Positions 8,866-17,391 of a DNA stretch of 33,910 bases are shown here, piece by piece. Each line of letters opens with the position of its first letter. Within the stretch, counting starts at the first letter, position 1. A model generated the notes under the pieces. The model was not told the DNA's origin. It was given only the letters and a program-made list of their open reading frames with translations, and made no database searches. The translations under genes were made by a program, and so were the position numbers. The DNA comes from Gammaproteobacteria bacterium 45_16_T64 (GTDB lineage: Bacteria; Pseudomonadota; Gammaproteobacteria; Pseudomonadales; Ketobacteraceae), in contig MABD01000044.1 of assembly GCA_002162955.1 (NCBI GenBank), forward strand, positions 1 to 33,910, written 5' to 3'.

Positions 8866-9090
8866 TGTAGTATGGCTCGCATATTTTGATTTGATACCGT
8901 CGATGCTAAATCGCTTTCTGCGAGCTTGAGTTTCTTTAGGGAATGGCTGAGCAATATTGTTTTCTTCACGAGGGTCAGATTCGAGATCATAAAGCCCCAA
9001 TTTCTTATCTATTCGCTTATGGGTGCTTGATGAGGAAACAAGTTGCATGAAGATAATGTCTCGAGAGCTAAAGGTGCCGGAAGATGGTAG
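8866..9090 (-). pseudogene. Relic of a sulfatase C-terminus
   Basis: On the minus strand a frame open from about 9090 downwards contains KLGLYDLESDPREENNIAQ. The pattern L-Y-D-L-x-x-D-P-x-E-x-x-N-(L/I)-A is the characteristic C-terminal signature of type I sulfatases, where it closes the alkaline-phosphatase-like fold. Here it sits alone. A stop lies just upstream at 9091-9093, no N-terminal catalytic part with a C/S-x-P-x-R motif exists in the window, and the frame runs into the terminator hairpin and then antisense into the hydrolase gene. I read this as the surviving tail of a deleted sulfatase gene. The identification rests on one short but specific motif. Confidence 0.6.
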
Positions 9091-9128
9091 TTACCAGCGA
9101 CTTGTCGGTACAACTCGCTGGCAATGAC

Positions 9129-9257
9129 TTATAGCCAGGGTAAAAAACACCCGCCAAAGGTATTGGCTCCGCCTATATTCTTACAGATTTCTTCGTTTGC
9201 ACATCCACTTGCTAGTATGCAAAAAGTAAAAATACAAAGACTATTAACGATTTTCAT
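9129..9257 (-). CDS. Very small lipoprotein (42 residues)
   Basis: The start at 9257 is supported by GGAG 7 nt upstream of the ATG; upstream in-frame starts have no such site. The product is a lipoprotein precursor with the lipobox LASGC (Cys at residue 19) after a short positive and hydrophobic N-terminus. The predicted mature part is only about 24 residues: two more Cys, a GG and a C-terminal aromatic/hydrophobic end (GGCFLPWL). The pattern C-x3-GG-x-x-x-x-GGC could form a disulfide loop. I do not recognise a function. It lies between a sulfatase relic and the start of another transcription unit. Confidence 0.5.
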   Translation of the reverse strand: MKIVNSLCIFTFCILASGCANEEICKNIGGANTFGGCFLPWL

Positions 9258-9481
9258 AGATAACTCCATTTTAATGTGAATCCTAAAAAGCGTGGAGATA
9301 GTAATGATCATTTGTTGATATGACAAGCCCAGAGCATGTGTTTGAGCGTATGTATTGTAAGAATCAATCAAAAAAAGGTCGTTCGATCAAAGGTGTTGTG
9401 GTACGGTGCTCACGATTTTTGTCGTCAGGACGTTGTAGTGTGATGGCAAGTGTTTGTTAAGGACTGCCAGGGAGATATGCA

Positions 9482-11320
9482 GTGGCTATCGTTGCAGCGA
9501 AACTATTAAGTCATCGCTATTTTTTTATATTACTTTTTCTATTGGTTTTGTGTACGCATGTACCATCTCAGTTTTCCAGTTATGTGGCTGATGACTATAT
9601 GCAGGGCTCCATTTTTTCAGGGTCTGATAATTTATACGGGTTAGGGTTTGAAAATACCGACCCAGACGCGACTTTGTTTAGTCGCCTAGAGAACGGTTTT
9701 CATTTTTTTAATCATGCGAAAGGTACGTTGGACAGTCAGCGTAGCTACGGCAATTTACCGTGGTGGTCCGTCGAGAATGCATCTATGCAACCCTTTCGAC
9801 CCGTTGCGGCAATGACTCATTGGATTGATCACAACCTATTAGGTGGTGATATCTATTGGATGCAATGGCATAGCACGTTCTATTTTCTGTTGTTTTCTTT
9901 TTGCGGGTTTGTCCTATACCGCCGTTTGCACGGCGACCCACTGGTATTTGGATTGGCAACGCTGATGTTAGTTTTCGATATGAGTGTAGGCGTCAATTTT
10001 AGCTGGGTCGCGGCACGTAACTCCTATTTTGCGGTGGCATTTGGTGCGATGACATTGCTTTGGTTTATACGGTGGAGAGAAACTGATGAGATAAAGTGGC
10101 TAGGTTTGTCTTTATCTTGCCTCGCTATTGGGTTGTTAACGGCTGAGGCTATGGTGGGTATTTGTGGATACTTGGGTGCCTATGGCTTGTGTATGGACCG
10201 GCGGGGCTGGTTAAAAGGCTGTCTTGCGGTTGTACCGTATTTGCTAATCGTGGTTATCTGGCGAATTGCTTATAATCTTGGTGGGTTTGGGGCTTATGGC
10301 ATTGGTTTATATACTGACCCTGGTCGAGATTTTGTTGGATTTGTTGAGCAGTTGATATCTGTTGTTCCATTAATATACTTTTCTCAACTGACGGGGATTG
10401 ATGGCCTGTCATCTTGGATGGCACTGGATGTTTGGGGAGGGGTTCGTGGTTTAGCTTGGTTGGTATTGGTCGGGATTGGATTTGCTATTCGGCATTTTGT
10501 TTGGTCTAGCCCATTGGCGAAATTTATGTTGCTAGGCTCCATTTTAGCAACGGTGCCACACGCCTCGTTATTGAGTGTAGGGAGTCGAAGTGGAACCTTC
10601 GTCTCTATTGGTTTCTTTTTTGTGTTGGCATTATGGTTGTCTCCTTATCTGGGAAGTGCTCATTCGCGTTTGAAGCGAATGTTAGCGTGGTCGGTCATTG
10701 GTTATCACTTCTTACTGCCGATGTTGTTTTTGGGGGTTATTTCTTGGGGCGTGTTTAACATTAAATATGTTGATGACGGGTATTACTCAAGTATTGAATC
10801 TGAGGTAAGGGAGGATCGCTCATTAGTTGTCGTAAATCCCAAAGCGCCTAACCGATTATTCTATTTACCCTATGAATGGGACTACAAAGGTTACCTATTA
10901 CCACGCAGCGTAAAAGCGCTGGCACCCGGGTTATCTTCTTTTACTTTACACAGGACTGCTGATCGAGAATTTGAGCTGATATCTGCGTCGCCATTAGTGG
11001 TCAATCATCGTGTTGAGATGGTGGATGATGTTGGCAAGGTACCTGTTATGAGTTCTGCGTACCCAATACGATTGTTGGAAGGGTTGGTTACCCATCCTGA
11101 TATTCATTTTGTGAAAGGAGACGTATTCGAACAAAATGGGCTACAGGTCAGGGTGCTTGATACAGATGCAGGTGTCCCAACAAAGGTTAAGTTTACTTTT
11201 GTTGGTGAAGAGCATCCAAATGATATGGTTTGGCAATGGTTTGATTGGGGCACGAAAATGTATAAGCAGCTAGCGGTGCCCATGATAGGAGAAATCATCG
11301 TTTTTGGTGGCCCATTATAG
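9482..11320 (+). CDS. Polytopic inner-membrane protein, GT-C glycosyltransferase-like
   Basis: The protein has 612 residues from a GTG start at 9482, chosen because AGGGAGA lies 6 nt upstream. The first membrane segment is at about residues 13-28. It is followed by an extracytoplasmic ADDYM (Asp37-Asp38), the kind of acidic pair found in the first loop of GT-C transferases that use lipid-linked sugars, and by FRPVAAMTHWIDHNLLG at about 105-121, also typical of such proteins. Further hydrophobic segments cover about 130-147, 153-172, 177-195, 204-226, 240-262, 285-300, 318-335, 345-385 and 398-422. A roughly 180-residue hydrophilic C-terminal domain, probably periplasmic, follows. It probably transfers a sugar or other group to an envelope molecule. 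No donor or acceptor is identified, and membrane-protein resemblance can mislead. Confidence 0.65.
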   Translation: MAIVAAKLLSHRYFFILLFLLVLCTHVPSQFSSYVADDYMQGSIFSGSDNLYGLGFENTDPDATLFSRLENGFHFFNHAKGTLDSQRSYGNLPWWSVENASMQPFRPVAAMTHWIDHNLLGGDIYWMQWHSTFYFLLFSFCGFVLYRRLHGDPLVFGLATLMLVFDMSVGVNFSWVAARNSYFAVAFGAMTLLWFIRWRETDEIKWLGLSLSCLAIGLLTAEAMVGICGYLGAYGLCMDRRGWLKGCLAVVPYLLIVVIWRIAYNLGGFGAYGIGLYTDPGRDFVGFVEQLISVVPLIYFSQLTGIDGLSSWMALDVWGGVRGLAWLVLVGIGFAIRHFVWSSPLAKFMLLGSILATVPHASLLSVGSRSGTFVSIGFFFVLALWLSPYLGSAHSRLKRMLAWSVIGYHFLLPMLFLGVISWGVFNIKYVDDGYYSSIESEVREDRSLVVVNPKAPNRLFYLPYEWDYKGYLLPRSVKALAPGLSSFTLHRTADREFELISASPLVVNHRVEMVDDVGKVPVMSSAYPIRLLEGLVTHPDIHFVKGDVFEQNGLQVRVLDTDAGVPTKVKFTFVGEEHPNDMVWQWFDWGTKMYKQLAVPMIGEIIVFGGPL

Positions 11321-11539
11321 ACCTTTGATCAGGGCATAATGAATGCCATTGTTATTAGCGACGGCCCAATAACCTACGTTTTGTCTATATTCATTTAATT
11401 CGTAAGTCTTGCCGGTTGTAAAAAATCGTGAATTTTGAACCTCTTCACATTTTTGTTTGGAAAAATAAAAACTCCTTGCTAGCGTGATTACTGAGAGCGG
11501 AGATAATTTATTCCAGTAGTCCTTGTCGGAGAGTAAGCC

Positions 11540-12658
11540 ATGAAAATGAAACATCAGAATGTAACGCGCAGTCTTGTTTTATCCTCAGTAGTGGGTGCGA
11601 TGGTCGCATGCGGTGGAGGAGGAGGCAGTAGTTCAAGTTCGTCTGCCAGTGTTGATCAGGCATATGCCGGGCCTGGTTCTAAATGGGACGTTACGTTAAA
11701 CACGGATAATTCATTTTCAATATCTCGAAGAGATAGTGTTGATACTGCCGTTACGTTAACGGTAGAGGGTACTTATGAACGTTTGACGTCGGGGTTTGTT
11801 AAATTGACGGTAGGCTCAAGTGTCGGGGATGATGGTCCATCTCAGGGTGATACGGCGTGGGCATTGGAAGCGCCAGGTTATGCATTTTTCCTTAACCCGA
11901 TCCAAGACGGCAGCAGTCAAATGATCGCGATGGTTACCTCTGGTGCTTGCCCAAGCAGTTCTTTATCGGCTAATTGGGTACTTGTTAAGAAGGCCAGTGA
12001 TTCGTCAGCAAGCAGTACCGATAGCGACTTCTTTGGCACATTTGCGTTCAATGACTCGACGGGAGTGGCATCGTTACCTGAAAAGCGATCGTTAGCGGAT
12101 ACCTCGACAAATCAAGGACCTGAGGCGAACATTGGTAGCGGCTCTTGCAGCGACGGTATTATGACAATTGGCTCTGGTGCGGATGGGGGGGTGATGTACC
12201 TAACTGCTAACGGTGGAGCAATCGTGCATACCAATGTGGATGACGAGGAGGATGCATCGTTTATCTTTGCCTTGCCGCAGACCAGCATTACCGCCGTGGC
12301 AAATTTAGATGGGGATTTCTCTGGGCTATTGTTTGACGACTCTCAGTCCAGTGGCGACGAGATATCTCCAGTTGCATTTAGCTGTGCGAGTGGAACCTGT
12401 ACAGGGAATATAGTGACGAATATCGATACGGGTGAACTGTCTGTTGATGAGGTAACGATAAGTTTAAATGGTACACCGGATGCTATTGATGATGGGCTGA
12501 TTACCGCGACGATCACTAGTGGTTCAGATACAGGGGTACTTGCGTGTATGGCTGATACTGATGTGTTGGATTCGGGGTCGGTAATGGTGAGTTGTGTGGG
12601 GCAGTCGCCAGGTGACAACGCCAAGATGTTTAACGTAATGTTGGTTTCCAAGTCATAG
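11540..12658 (+). CDS. Lipoprotein with Gly/Ser tether, function unknown
   Basis: The protein has 372 residues. GGAGAG lies 7 nt upstream of the ATG at 11540. A lipoprotein signal ends in AMVAC (Cys near residue 24), then GGGGGSSSSSSAS, a flexible surface tether of the same kind as in the 278-2215 lipoprotein. The rest is Ser/Asp/Thr/Gly-rich, acidic and beta-like, with Cys pairs such as SCASGTC and CSDG. It probably folds as one or two beta-sandwich domains with disulfides. No family is recognised. It stands alone between the membrane-protein gene and a terminator. Confidence 0.8.
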   Translation: MKMKHQNVTRSLVLSSVVGAMVACGGGGGSSSSSSASVDQAYAGPGSKWDVTLNTDNSFSISRRDSVDTAVTLTVEGTYERLTSGFVKLTVGSSVGDDGPSQGDTAWALEAPGYAFFLNPIQDGSSQMIAMVTSGACPSSSLSANWVLVKKASDSSASSTDSDFFGTFAFNDSTGVASLPEKRSLADTSTNQGPEANIGSGSCSDGIMTIGSGADGGVMYLTANGGAIVHTNVDDEEDASFIFALPQTSITAVANLDGDFSGLLFDDSQSSGDEISPVAFSCASGTCTGNIVTNIDTGELSVDEVTISLNGTPDAIDDGLITATITSGSDTGVLACMADTDVLDSGSVMVSCVGQSPGDNAKMFNVMLVSKS

Positions 12659-12674
12659 AGGTTAACTCGGAATA

Positions 12675-12704
12675 TATGAAAAGGCAGGTGACTGCCTTTT
12701 CATA
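12675..12704. terminator. Bidirectional intrinsic terminator
   Basis: Perfect 13-bp arms (TATGAAAAGGCAG at 12675-12687, CTGCCTTTTCATA at 12692-12704) enclose GTGA. It lies between the plus-strand lipoprotein gene ending at 12658 and the minus-strand small gene whose stop codon is at 12724. The T-rich side of the stem serves both strands, so it probably ends both converging transcripts. Confidence 0.75.
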
Positions 12705-12723
12705 GTTAGAATAACCGGAGCGA

Positions 12724-12915
12724 TTATTCTGCAGCTTCAGTCGCTTTTTCTTCTTTAACTGCTTCTTCTTTCGTTGCTTCTTCTTGACCTGCTGCTGGAG
12801 CTTCTTTGGTCATCGTTGCGTTGGCATCGGTTGCTGGTGCTTCAGCTGCAAAAGCTTGACCAGAAATCGCTGCAAAAACCATAGTGAATGCTACTGCAAT
12901 CGCTTTAATATTCAT
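12724..12915 (-). CDS. Small exported Ala/Glu/Lys-rich protein
   Basis: The protein has 63 residues. GGAG sits 8 nt before the ATG at 12915 (GGAGATAATTATG on the minus strand). The first 23 residues form a standard Sec signal peptide (cleavage after AFA in GQAFAAEAP). The mature part is about 40 residues of almost only Ala, Glu, Lys, Thr, Pro and Met, with Glu/Lys repeats (KEEAVKEEKATEAAE), and is probably disordered or a charged single helix. Such small acidic periplasmic proteins are common in gammaproteobacteria and mostly uncharacterised. It lies downstream of, and on the same strand as, the ABC exporter, but 217 bases away, so it probably has its own promoter. Confidence 0.7.
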   Translation of the reverse strand: MNIKAIAVAFTMVFAAISGQAFAAEAPATDANATMTKEAPAAGQEEATKEEAVKEEKATEAAE

Positions 12916-13132
12916 AATTATCTCCTCAATGTGGCCAGTCTGTTCTTTATCTGTGCTGGTAAAGAAGGCCGCCAGTTATTGTTTTTGATTATTTATTATT
13001 CTATTTGTCATAGAAGTGTCACAATCAGCGCAAACTTTCGCGTGTTTTTGCATTCGACGCAAGTAAAATTTTACGTCGATTGCAGTTTTGCGAGGCTTAG
13101 CACTTAATCAGTGGAGATCGGCGCATTTGCCT

Positions 13133-14047
13133 TCAATTGGAAAATAGTTGTTCTTCTAAGGTTTTGCCTTTTATTAATTGTCGGTAGTCCCATTGGTTTT
13201 CATCGATGCAACGTAATAATTGTTGATCCAAGAGAGGGGCATTAATTGGGTTGTAATCAATAACGAAATGATTTTTTTGGCTCGGTGTGACGGCGCTTAC
13301 GCCGTTTAGTGTCTTGACGGTATTAACAAACTCGTCCGGAGAGCATTTATCCATGTGCACCGTTAGAAAGGCAAGTTGTGGTTCGGCGCCGTCGCTATTG
13401 GTTAAGTCAACTTGCTGCTGCAAGTGTCCATCATTGAGATGAAGAACGGTTCCACATAGCTGTTCCAGTTCTGCAAGGTTATGAGAGCTAATAATAAAGG
13501 TCGTCTCACCCGCTAACTCGTGCACGATATCCCTAATATTACGAGCGTTGACGGGGTCTAAACCGGCCGTGGGTTCGTCAAGCAGGACAAGATCTGGGTT
13601 TCCAATCAACGCTTGGGCGATTGCGACCCGTTTGCGCATGCCGTGGCTTAACGCGGCGGGCTTTTGTTTGAGTGAATCGCTGAGCTGCATAAGGGACAGG
13701 ACTCTTTCAGCTTCAAGTTTGGATTGTTTTTTACTGAAGCCCTGAAGTTGCGCAAACAACATTAGTTGTCGTTGAATGGAAAATCGAGGGTCGAGTTGGG
13801 CGTCTTGAGGTAACGCGCTAACGCGATTAAAAAGCGCTGACGACCCTGGCTTCTCACCAAAAATTGTCACCTCTCCCTGCGTAGGTCGGATATATCCACA
13901 TAAGATGCTGAAAAGGGTGGTCTTACCGGCCCCATTAGGTCCTACAAGCGCAATAGGGCTTCCCGTTTCAAGTTCAAAAGATAACCCATGTAATACGGTT
14001 TTATCTACGTATTGCTTGACGAGACTTTTACATTGAATAAGTGACAT
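13133..14047 (-). CDS. ABC transporter ATP-binding subunit (ABC-2 exporter type)
   Basis: The protein has 304 residues. All nucleotide-binding motifs are present: Walker A GPNGAGKTT at 36-44, a Q-loop near ALPQDAQ (78-84), a variant signature LSHGM at 133-137 where LSGGQ is usual, Walker B LVLLDEP at 153-159, and the switch His in SSHN at about 187-190. The about 100 residues after the ATPase core are a C-terminal extension as in NosF/CcmA-like exporter ATPases. It overlaps the upstream permease gene by one base (TGATG), so the two are translationally coupled and form one exporter. The substrate is unknown. Confidence 0.9.
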   Translation of the reverse strand: MSLIQCKSLVKQYVDKTVLHGLSFELETGSPIALVGPNGAGKTTLFSILCGYIRPTQGEVTIFGEKPGSSALFNRVSALPQDAQLDPRFSIQRQLMLFAQLQGFSKKQSKLEAERVLSLMQLSDSLKQKPAALSHGMRKRVAIAQALIGNPDLVLLDEPTAGLDPVNARNIRDIVHELAGETTFIISSHNLAELEQLCGTVLHLNDGHLQQQVDLTNSDGAEPQLAFLTVHMDKCSPDEFVNTVKTLNGVSAVTPSQKNHFVIDYNPINAPLLDQQLLRCIDENQWDYRQLIKGKTLEEQLFSN

Positions 14048-14916
14048 CAGATAGCTCCCTTAGCCATCACAAAACGGCCGATGATGAGAAGTACAGCTGT
14101 TTGCAGTAGTGGGATATGGATAAGAGATAGTGTGTCTGCCGGTTGAAGTTGAGTCAGGTCGCTGATCTGGATGCCGGGAATAATGTATTTTACGAAATCA
14201 AAGGCAGGATAATATTCGCTCAGGGCAGTGACCGACCAAAGCACGATTGTCCATAGCAGTACGGCCAGAATGATGGCGAGGATCGGTGATCGTACTGAGG
14301 CGGATAATAATGCCATCATGGCGGTATAGGGCATGAGTACTGCGAGCAAATTGGTTGCAATTAATAGCGTGCAGTAGAAACTCATTGGCCAGGATTCTGC
14401 AGGGTGAGCATAAAGAGCGACCGCCAATGTAGTGAGCAGTGTGCCGACTACCAAAAAGCTTACGATGATGGTTTGTCCAATAAAGCGACCGAGAAAAATA
14501 CTGTCTCTTGAGCAGCGAGTGGTAAGAAAGCGAAGGCCGCCTCTATCCCTATCGGAGGCAGTTTGGTCGGCAGCAAATAACACCGCAAATACAGGGAATA
14601 GATATAACGCGATGCGCCAGTACGCAGAGAATTCCGCGATAGGCCAGGCTAATAATTGACCAAATCCGGATGAGTTGAACATCATTGTGGACATACGAGT
14701 TGACGCATTTTGCTCGATAAAGTTCGCGGCAGTCATGACGAGATTTGTCAGCATGAAATACCATATGACAGCAAAAGTGAATAGGGTAAGGAGGCCTCGT
14801 GCTGTGCCAAATAGCCGTATTAACTCAAATTGAGCAATAATCCATGAAGATCGTAGAAACCCCGTCAATTGATCTGATGGGGGCATATGATTTTGCGTTG
14901 CGGTAAAGGAAGACAA
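14047..14916 (-). CDS. ABC-2 family transporter permease
   Basis: The protein has 289 residues from a TTG start at 14916. That start is preferred because AGAGG lies 8 nt upstream, while the first ATG, ten codons later, has none. Six hydrophobic segments are visible: about 36-60, 95-115, 140-165, 175-200, 205-228 and 265-285. The cytoplasmic motif DRDRGGLRFLTTRCSRDSIF after the second segment is the coupling region typical of ABC-2/NosY-like permeases (E/D-R-x-x-G-x-L-x-x-L-x-x-x-P/x-x-S/R-R). It lies just upstream of, and overlaps by one base, its ATPase gene. This is probably an envelope exporter. The cargo cannot be read from the sequence. Confidence 0.85.
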   Translation of the reverse strand: MSSFTATQNHMPPSDQLTGFLRSSWIIAQFELIRLFGTARGLLTLFTFAVIWYFMLTNLVMTAANFIEQNASTRMSTMMFNSSGFGQLLAWPIAEFSAYWRIALYLFPVFAVLFAADQTASDRDRGGLRFLTTRCSRDSIFLGRFIGQTIIVSFLVVGTLLTTLAVALYAHPAESWPMSFYCTLLIATNLLAVLMPYTAMMALLSASVRSPILAIILAVLLWTIVLWSVTALSEYYPAFDFVKYIIPGIQISDLTQLQPADTLSLIHIPLLQTAVLLIIGRFVMAKGAI

Positions 14917-15119
14917 TGAGTGGGCCTCTTAGCAAAAATTAGAGCCTGCAATTTACAGGGTTAGTCCAGATTTGTATATGGCTGAGGGTGGGGCGAACCT
15001 ATGGCATTCTTATCGAAAGTATCGGTGTATAGTAGATTCAACGTCAGTCGGATTTACTTTTGTGGAAAGGCTGAATATTCTAGAGATATTGATTCAAAGA
15101 ATGCTCAGGGTAGGTTGCT
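14917..15119. promoter_or_regulatory. Divergent promoter region, ABC exporter and MBL-fold hydrolase
   Basis: These 203 bases separate the minus-strand permease start from the plus-strand hydrolase start. They must contain both promoters. I see no strong inverted repeat or clear -35/-10 pair, only GGTAGG just before the ATG at 15120. Confidence 0.4.
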
Positions 15120-16160
15120 ATGAAATATTTATCGTCTCCTCAGTTTATTGCAGGAAAGTTTCGTAATATCGATCGCGTTAACCCTGTTAGTTGGGATAAG
15201 TCTCAGGAAGTCATTAAACGTTATATTCTGGAAAAATCCCGTGAGGCGATGCCTAAAAAAACGATTCCGGTGGAGCGCTTAACCCGGGATATGCTCAAAG
15301 CTGCCCCAGATTACACGCTGTATCGGCTTGGGCATTCAACGGTGTTAATGAAAGTTGAGGGGGAATACTGGATAACAGATCCTGTTTTTTGTCAGCGGGC
15401 CTCGCCAGTGCAATGGGCTGGCCCTAAGCGATTTCATGAGGCGCCGATTTCAGTGGCTGAATTACCAGATCTTAAAGGGGTTATCCTGTCCCACGATCAC
15501 TATGATCACCTGGATAAAGAGACGGTTAAAGCTTTGGCCCGAAAAACTGAGAAATTCTATGCTCCATTGGGTGTAGGGGATCTGTTAACTCACTGGGGGA
15601 TTGCGGTAAACAAAGTGATTCAGGTGGATTGGTGGGACTCTATCACCGTTGGAGATATTGAATTGGTATCAACGCCAGCGCAGCATTTTTCTGGACGTGG
15701 TTTGCACGATAGATTCAGTACATTATGGACCTCCTGGGTCATTATCACCCCAAAAGCTAAGCTTTTTTTCAGTGGCGATGGCGGATACTTCCCTGGTTTT
15801 AAGGAGATAGGTGAGAAGTATGGCCCCTTTGACCTAACGCTGATCGAAACAGGAGCTTATGACCGAAGTTGGTCAGATGTTCACATGTTGCCCGAACATA
15901 CAGTGCAGGCTCACAAGGATCTCCAAGGGAAGTGGTTCTTGCCTATACACAATAGTACCTTTGATTTAGCCCTACATGCTTGGTTCGAACCCTTTGAGCG
16001 GGTGACAGCTTTGTGTTCAGCATCCAACATTGCGATTACGACACCTCGAATAGGACAGCCACTCTCTATCAATAATCCAGAACCGGTGAATTACTGGTGG
16101 AAAGAGGCTATGACAGATAGTGCATTGCACGCGTCTACGCTGGCAATTCCTAGCGCCTAG
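15120..16160 (+). CDS. Metallo-beta-lactamase-fold hydrolase, NAPE-PLD/RomA-like
   Basis: The protein has 346 residues. The zinc motif HxHxDH is SHDHYDHLD with ligands at residues 125-130. Further conserved pieces follow in the right order for the NAPE-phospholipase-D-like branch: ITDPVF before the motif, TPAQHFSGRG, SGDGGY, ETGAYD and LPIHNSTFDLALHAWFEP. In this family the FSGRG and HNSTFDLALHAW-like elements separate NAPE-PLD/RomA proteins from lactonases and RNases. The expected activity is hydrolysis of a phosphodiester or other ester on a lipid-like or small substrate. No signal peptide is visible, so it is probably cytoplasmic or peripheral. It precedes sbcD by 64 bases but need not be co-transcribed. 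The family call is firm; the substrate is unknown. Confidence 0.85.
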   Translation: MKYLSSPQFIAGKFRNIDRVNPVSWDKSQEVIKRYILEKSREAMPKKTIPVERLTRDMLKAAPDYTLYRLGHSTVLMKVEGEYWITDPVFCQRASPVQWAGPKRFHEAPISVAELPDLKGVILSHDHYDHLDKETVKALARKTEKFYAPLGVGDLLTHWGIAVNKVIQVDWWDSITVGDIELVSTPAQHFSGRGLHDRFSTLWTSWVIITPKAKLFFSGDGGYFPGFKEIGEKYGPFDLTLIETGAYDRSWSDVHMLPEHTVQAHKDLQGKWFLPIHNSTFDLALHAWFEPFERVTALCSASNIAITTPRIGQPLSINNPEPVNYWWKEAMTDSALHASTLAIPSA

Positions 16161-16224
16161 TTTTACGAATCATAACTACTTTGTGAGATAATGCGGGTAA
16201 CTGGGGACGTTATAAGGCATTTCT

Positions 16225-17388
16225 GTGCGAATTCTACACACATCTGATTGGCATATTGGCCGTCAATTTCACAATATCTCTTTGCTCGATGACCAGCGTT
16301 TAGTATTGGATCAAATAGTATCCATTGTTAAATCAGAGCGTGTGGACGTCGTGCTGATTGCTGGCGATGTCTATGATCGCGCGATTCCACCAGCAAAAGC
16401 TGTTGCATTATTGGATGATGTACTTTATCAGCTATGTGGTGATCTTGGTGTGCCCGTTATCATGATTGCAGGTAATCATGATAGTGCGGATCGACTTGCC
16501 TTTGGCTCTCGCCAATTGATGGAGTCGGGTCTTCATATTGTCGGCCCTTTATCCAACCAATGGCAACCTGTCACGCTGTCTGATGAGTGGGGGGAGGTGG
16601 CGTTTTATGGCATACCCTATGTTGATCCGGTTATTGTCAATTCGGTATGCGGCATACGCTGTTCAACCCACGATGAGGCTATGGCGTATCTTACGAAAAG
16701 TATACATGAGCACAATGTGGAAGGGCGTCGCACTGTTGTGCTAAGTCATTGCTTTATCGATGGTGGGAGTGCTTGTGATTCTGAGAGGCCGCTAGCGATT
16801 GGCGGAGCGGATAAGGTATCTCCACAACACTTCGAGGGGTTTTGCTATACCGCACTGGGTCACCTTCATGGTAGGCAATATAAAGGCAGCCCTCATATTC
16901 GCTATTCAGGTTCGCCAATGAAGTACTCTTTTTCTGAGGAATCTCACAAGAAAGTCGTGACTATTGTAGATCTTCAGCAGGACGGCTCAGTCGAGTTTGA
17001 AGATATTCCGTTGTATGCTCCACGCAATATGAGAACGATAGAGGGGCCAATGGATGCGCTAATTGACGCGGCAATAAACGATGCGCATTGCGATGATTAT
17101 CTGCTCGTGAAGCTTACTGATACTCGAGCAATTCTTGACCCGATGGGGAAGTTGCGTAAGGCCTACGCTAATGTACTGCATCTTGAGCGTCCCACATTAG
17201 CGGCATCCGGTAGGCGTTATGGTGTTGATAGAGAGTTACTGTTGCCAAATGCGGAGGGGCCTAAGAGAGGAGCGCTTTCAATGTTTGGAGATTTTTATCA
17301 ACAAGTATGTGAAGAAACACTATCAACTGAGCAGAGCACTATCGTTGAGGCAATGCTGGATGAGTGTTTGCATGGGGATGATGTGTAA
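16225..17388 (+). CDS. sbcD: SbcD, nuclease subunit of the SbcCD (Mre11-Rad50 type) complex
   Basis: The protein has 387 residues from a GTG start at 16225, which gives the conserved N-terminus MRILHTSDWHIGR. The Mre11 metal-binding signatures follow in order: D8 and H10 in TSDWH, D48 in AGDVYD, N84-H85-D86 in GNHD, then VVLSHCFIDG and ALGHLHGRQ. With SbcC it forms a manganese-dependent, ATP-gated nuclease that cuts hairpins and DNA ends during replication and repair. The next gene, sbcC, begins 3 bases after this stop codon, as is usual for an sbcDC operon. Length is normal for the family. Confidence 0.95.
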   Translation: MRILHTSDWHIGRQFHNISLLDDQRLVLDQIVSIVKSERVDVVLIAGDVYDRAIPPAKAVALLDDVLYQLCGDLGVPVIMIAGNHDSADRLAFGSRQLMESGLHIVGPLSNQWQPVTLSDEWGEVAFYGIPYVDPVIVNSVCGIRCSTHDEAMAYLTKSIHEHNVEGRRTVVLSHCFIDGGSACDSERPLAIGGADKVSPQHFEGFCYTALGHLHGRQYKGSPHIRYSGSPMKYSFSEESHKKVVTIVDLQQDGSVEFEDIPLYAPRNMRTIEGPMDALIDAAINDAHCDDYLLVKLTDTRAILDPMGKLRKAYANVLHLERPTLAASGRRYGVDRELLLPNAEGPKRGALSMFGDFYQQVCEETLSTEQSTIVEAMLDECLHGDDV

Positions 17389-17391
17389 ACG

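Noticed and set aside
11315-11554. Minus-strand open frame of 79 codons between the membrane-protein gene and the Gly/Ser lipoprotein, with a protein-like C-terminal half
   Set aside because: It overlaps the lipoprotein start and has no ribosome binding site or recognisable family; at most it is a relic.
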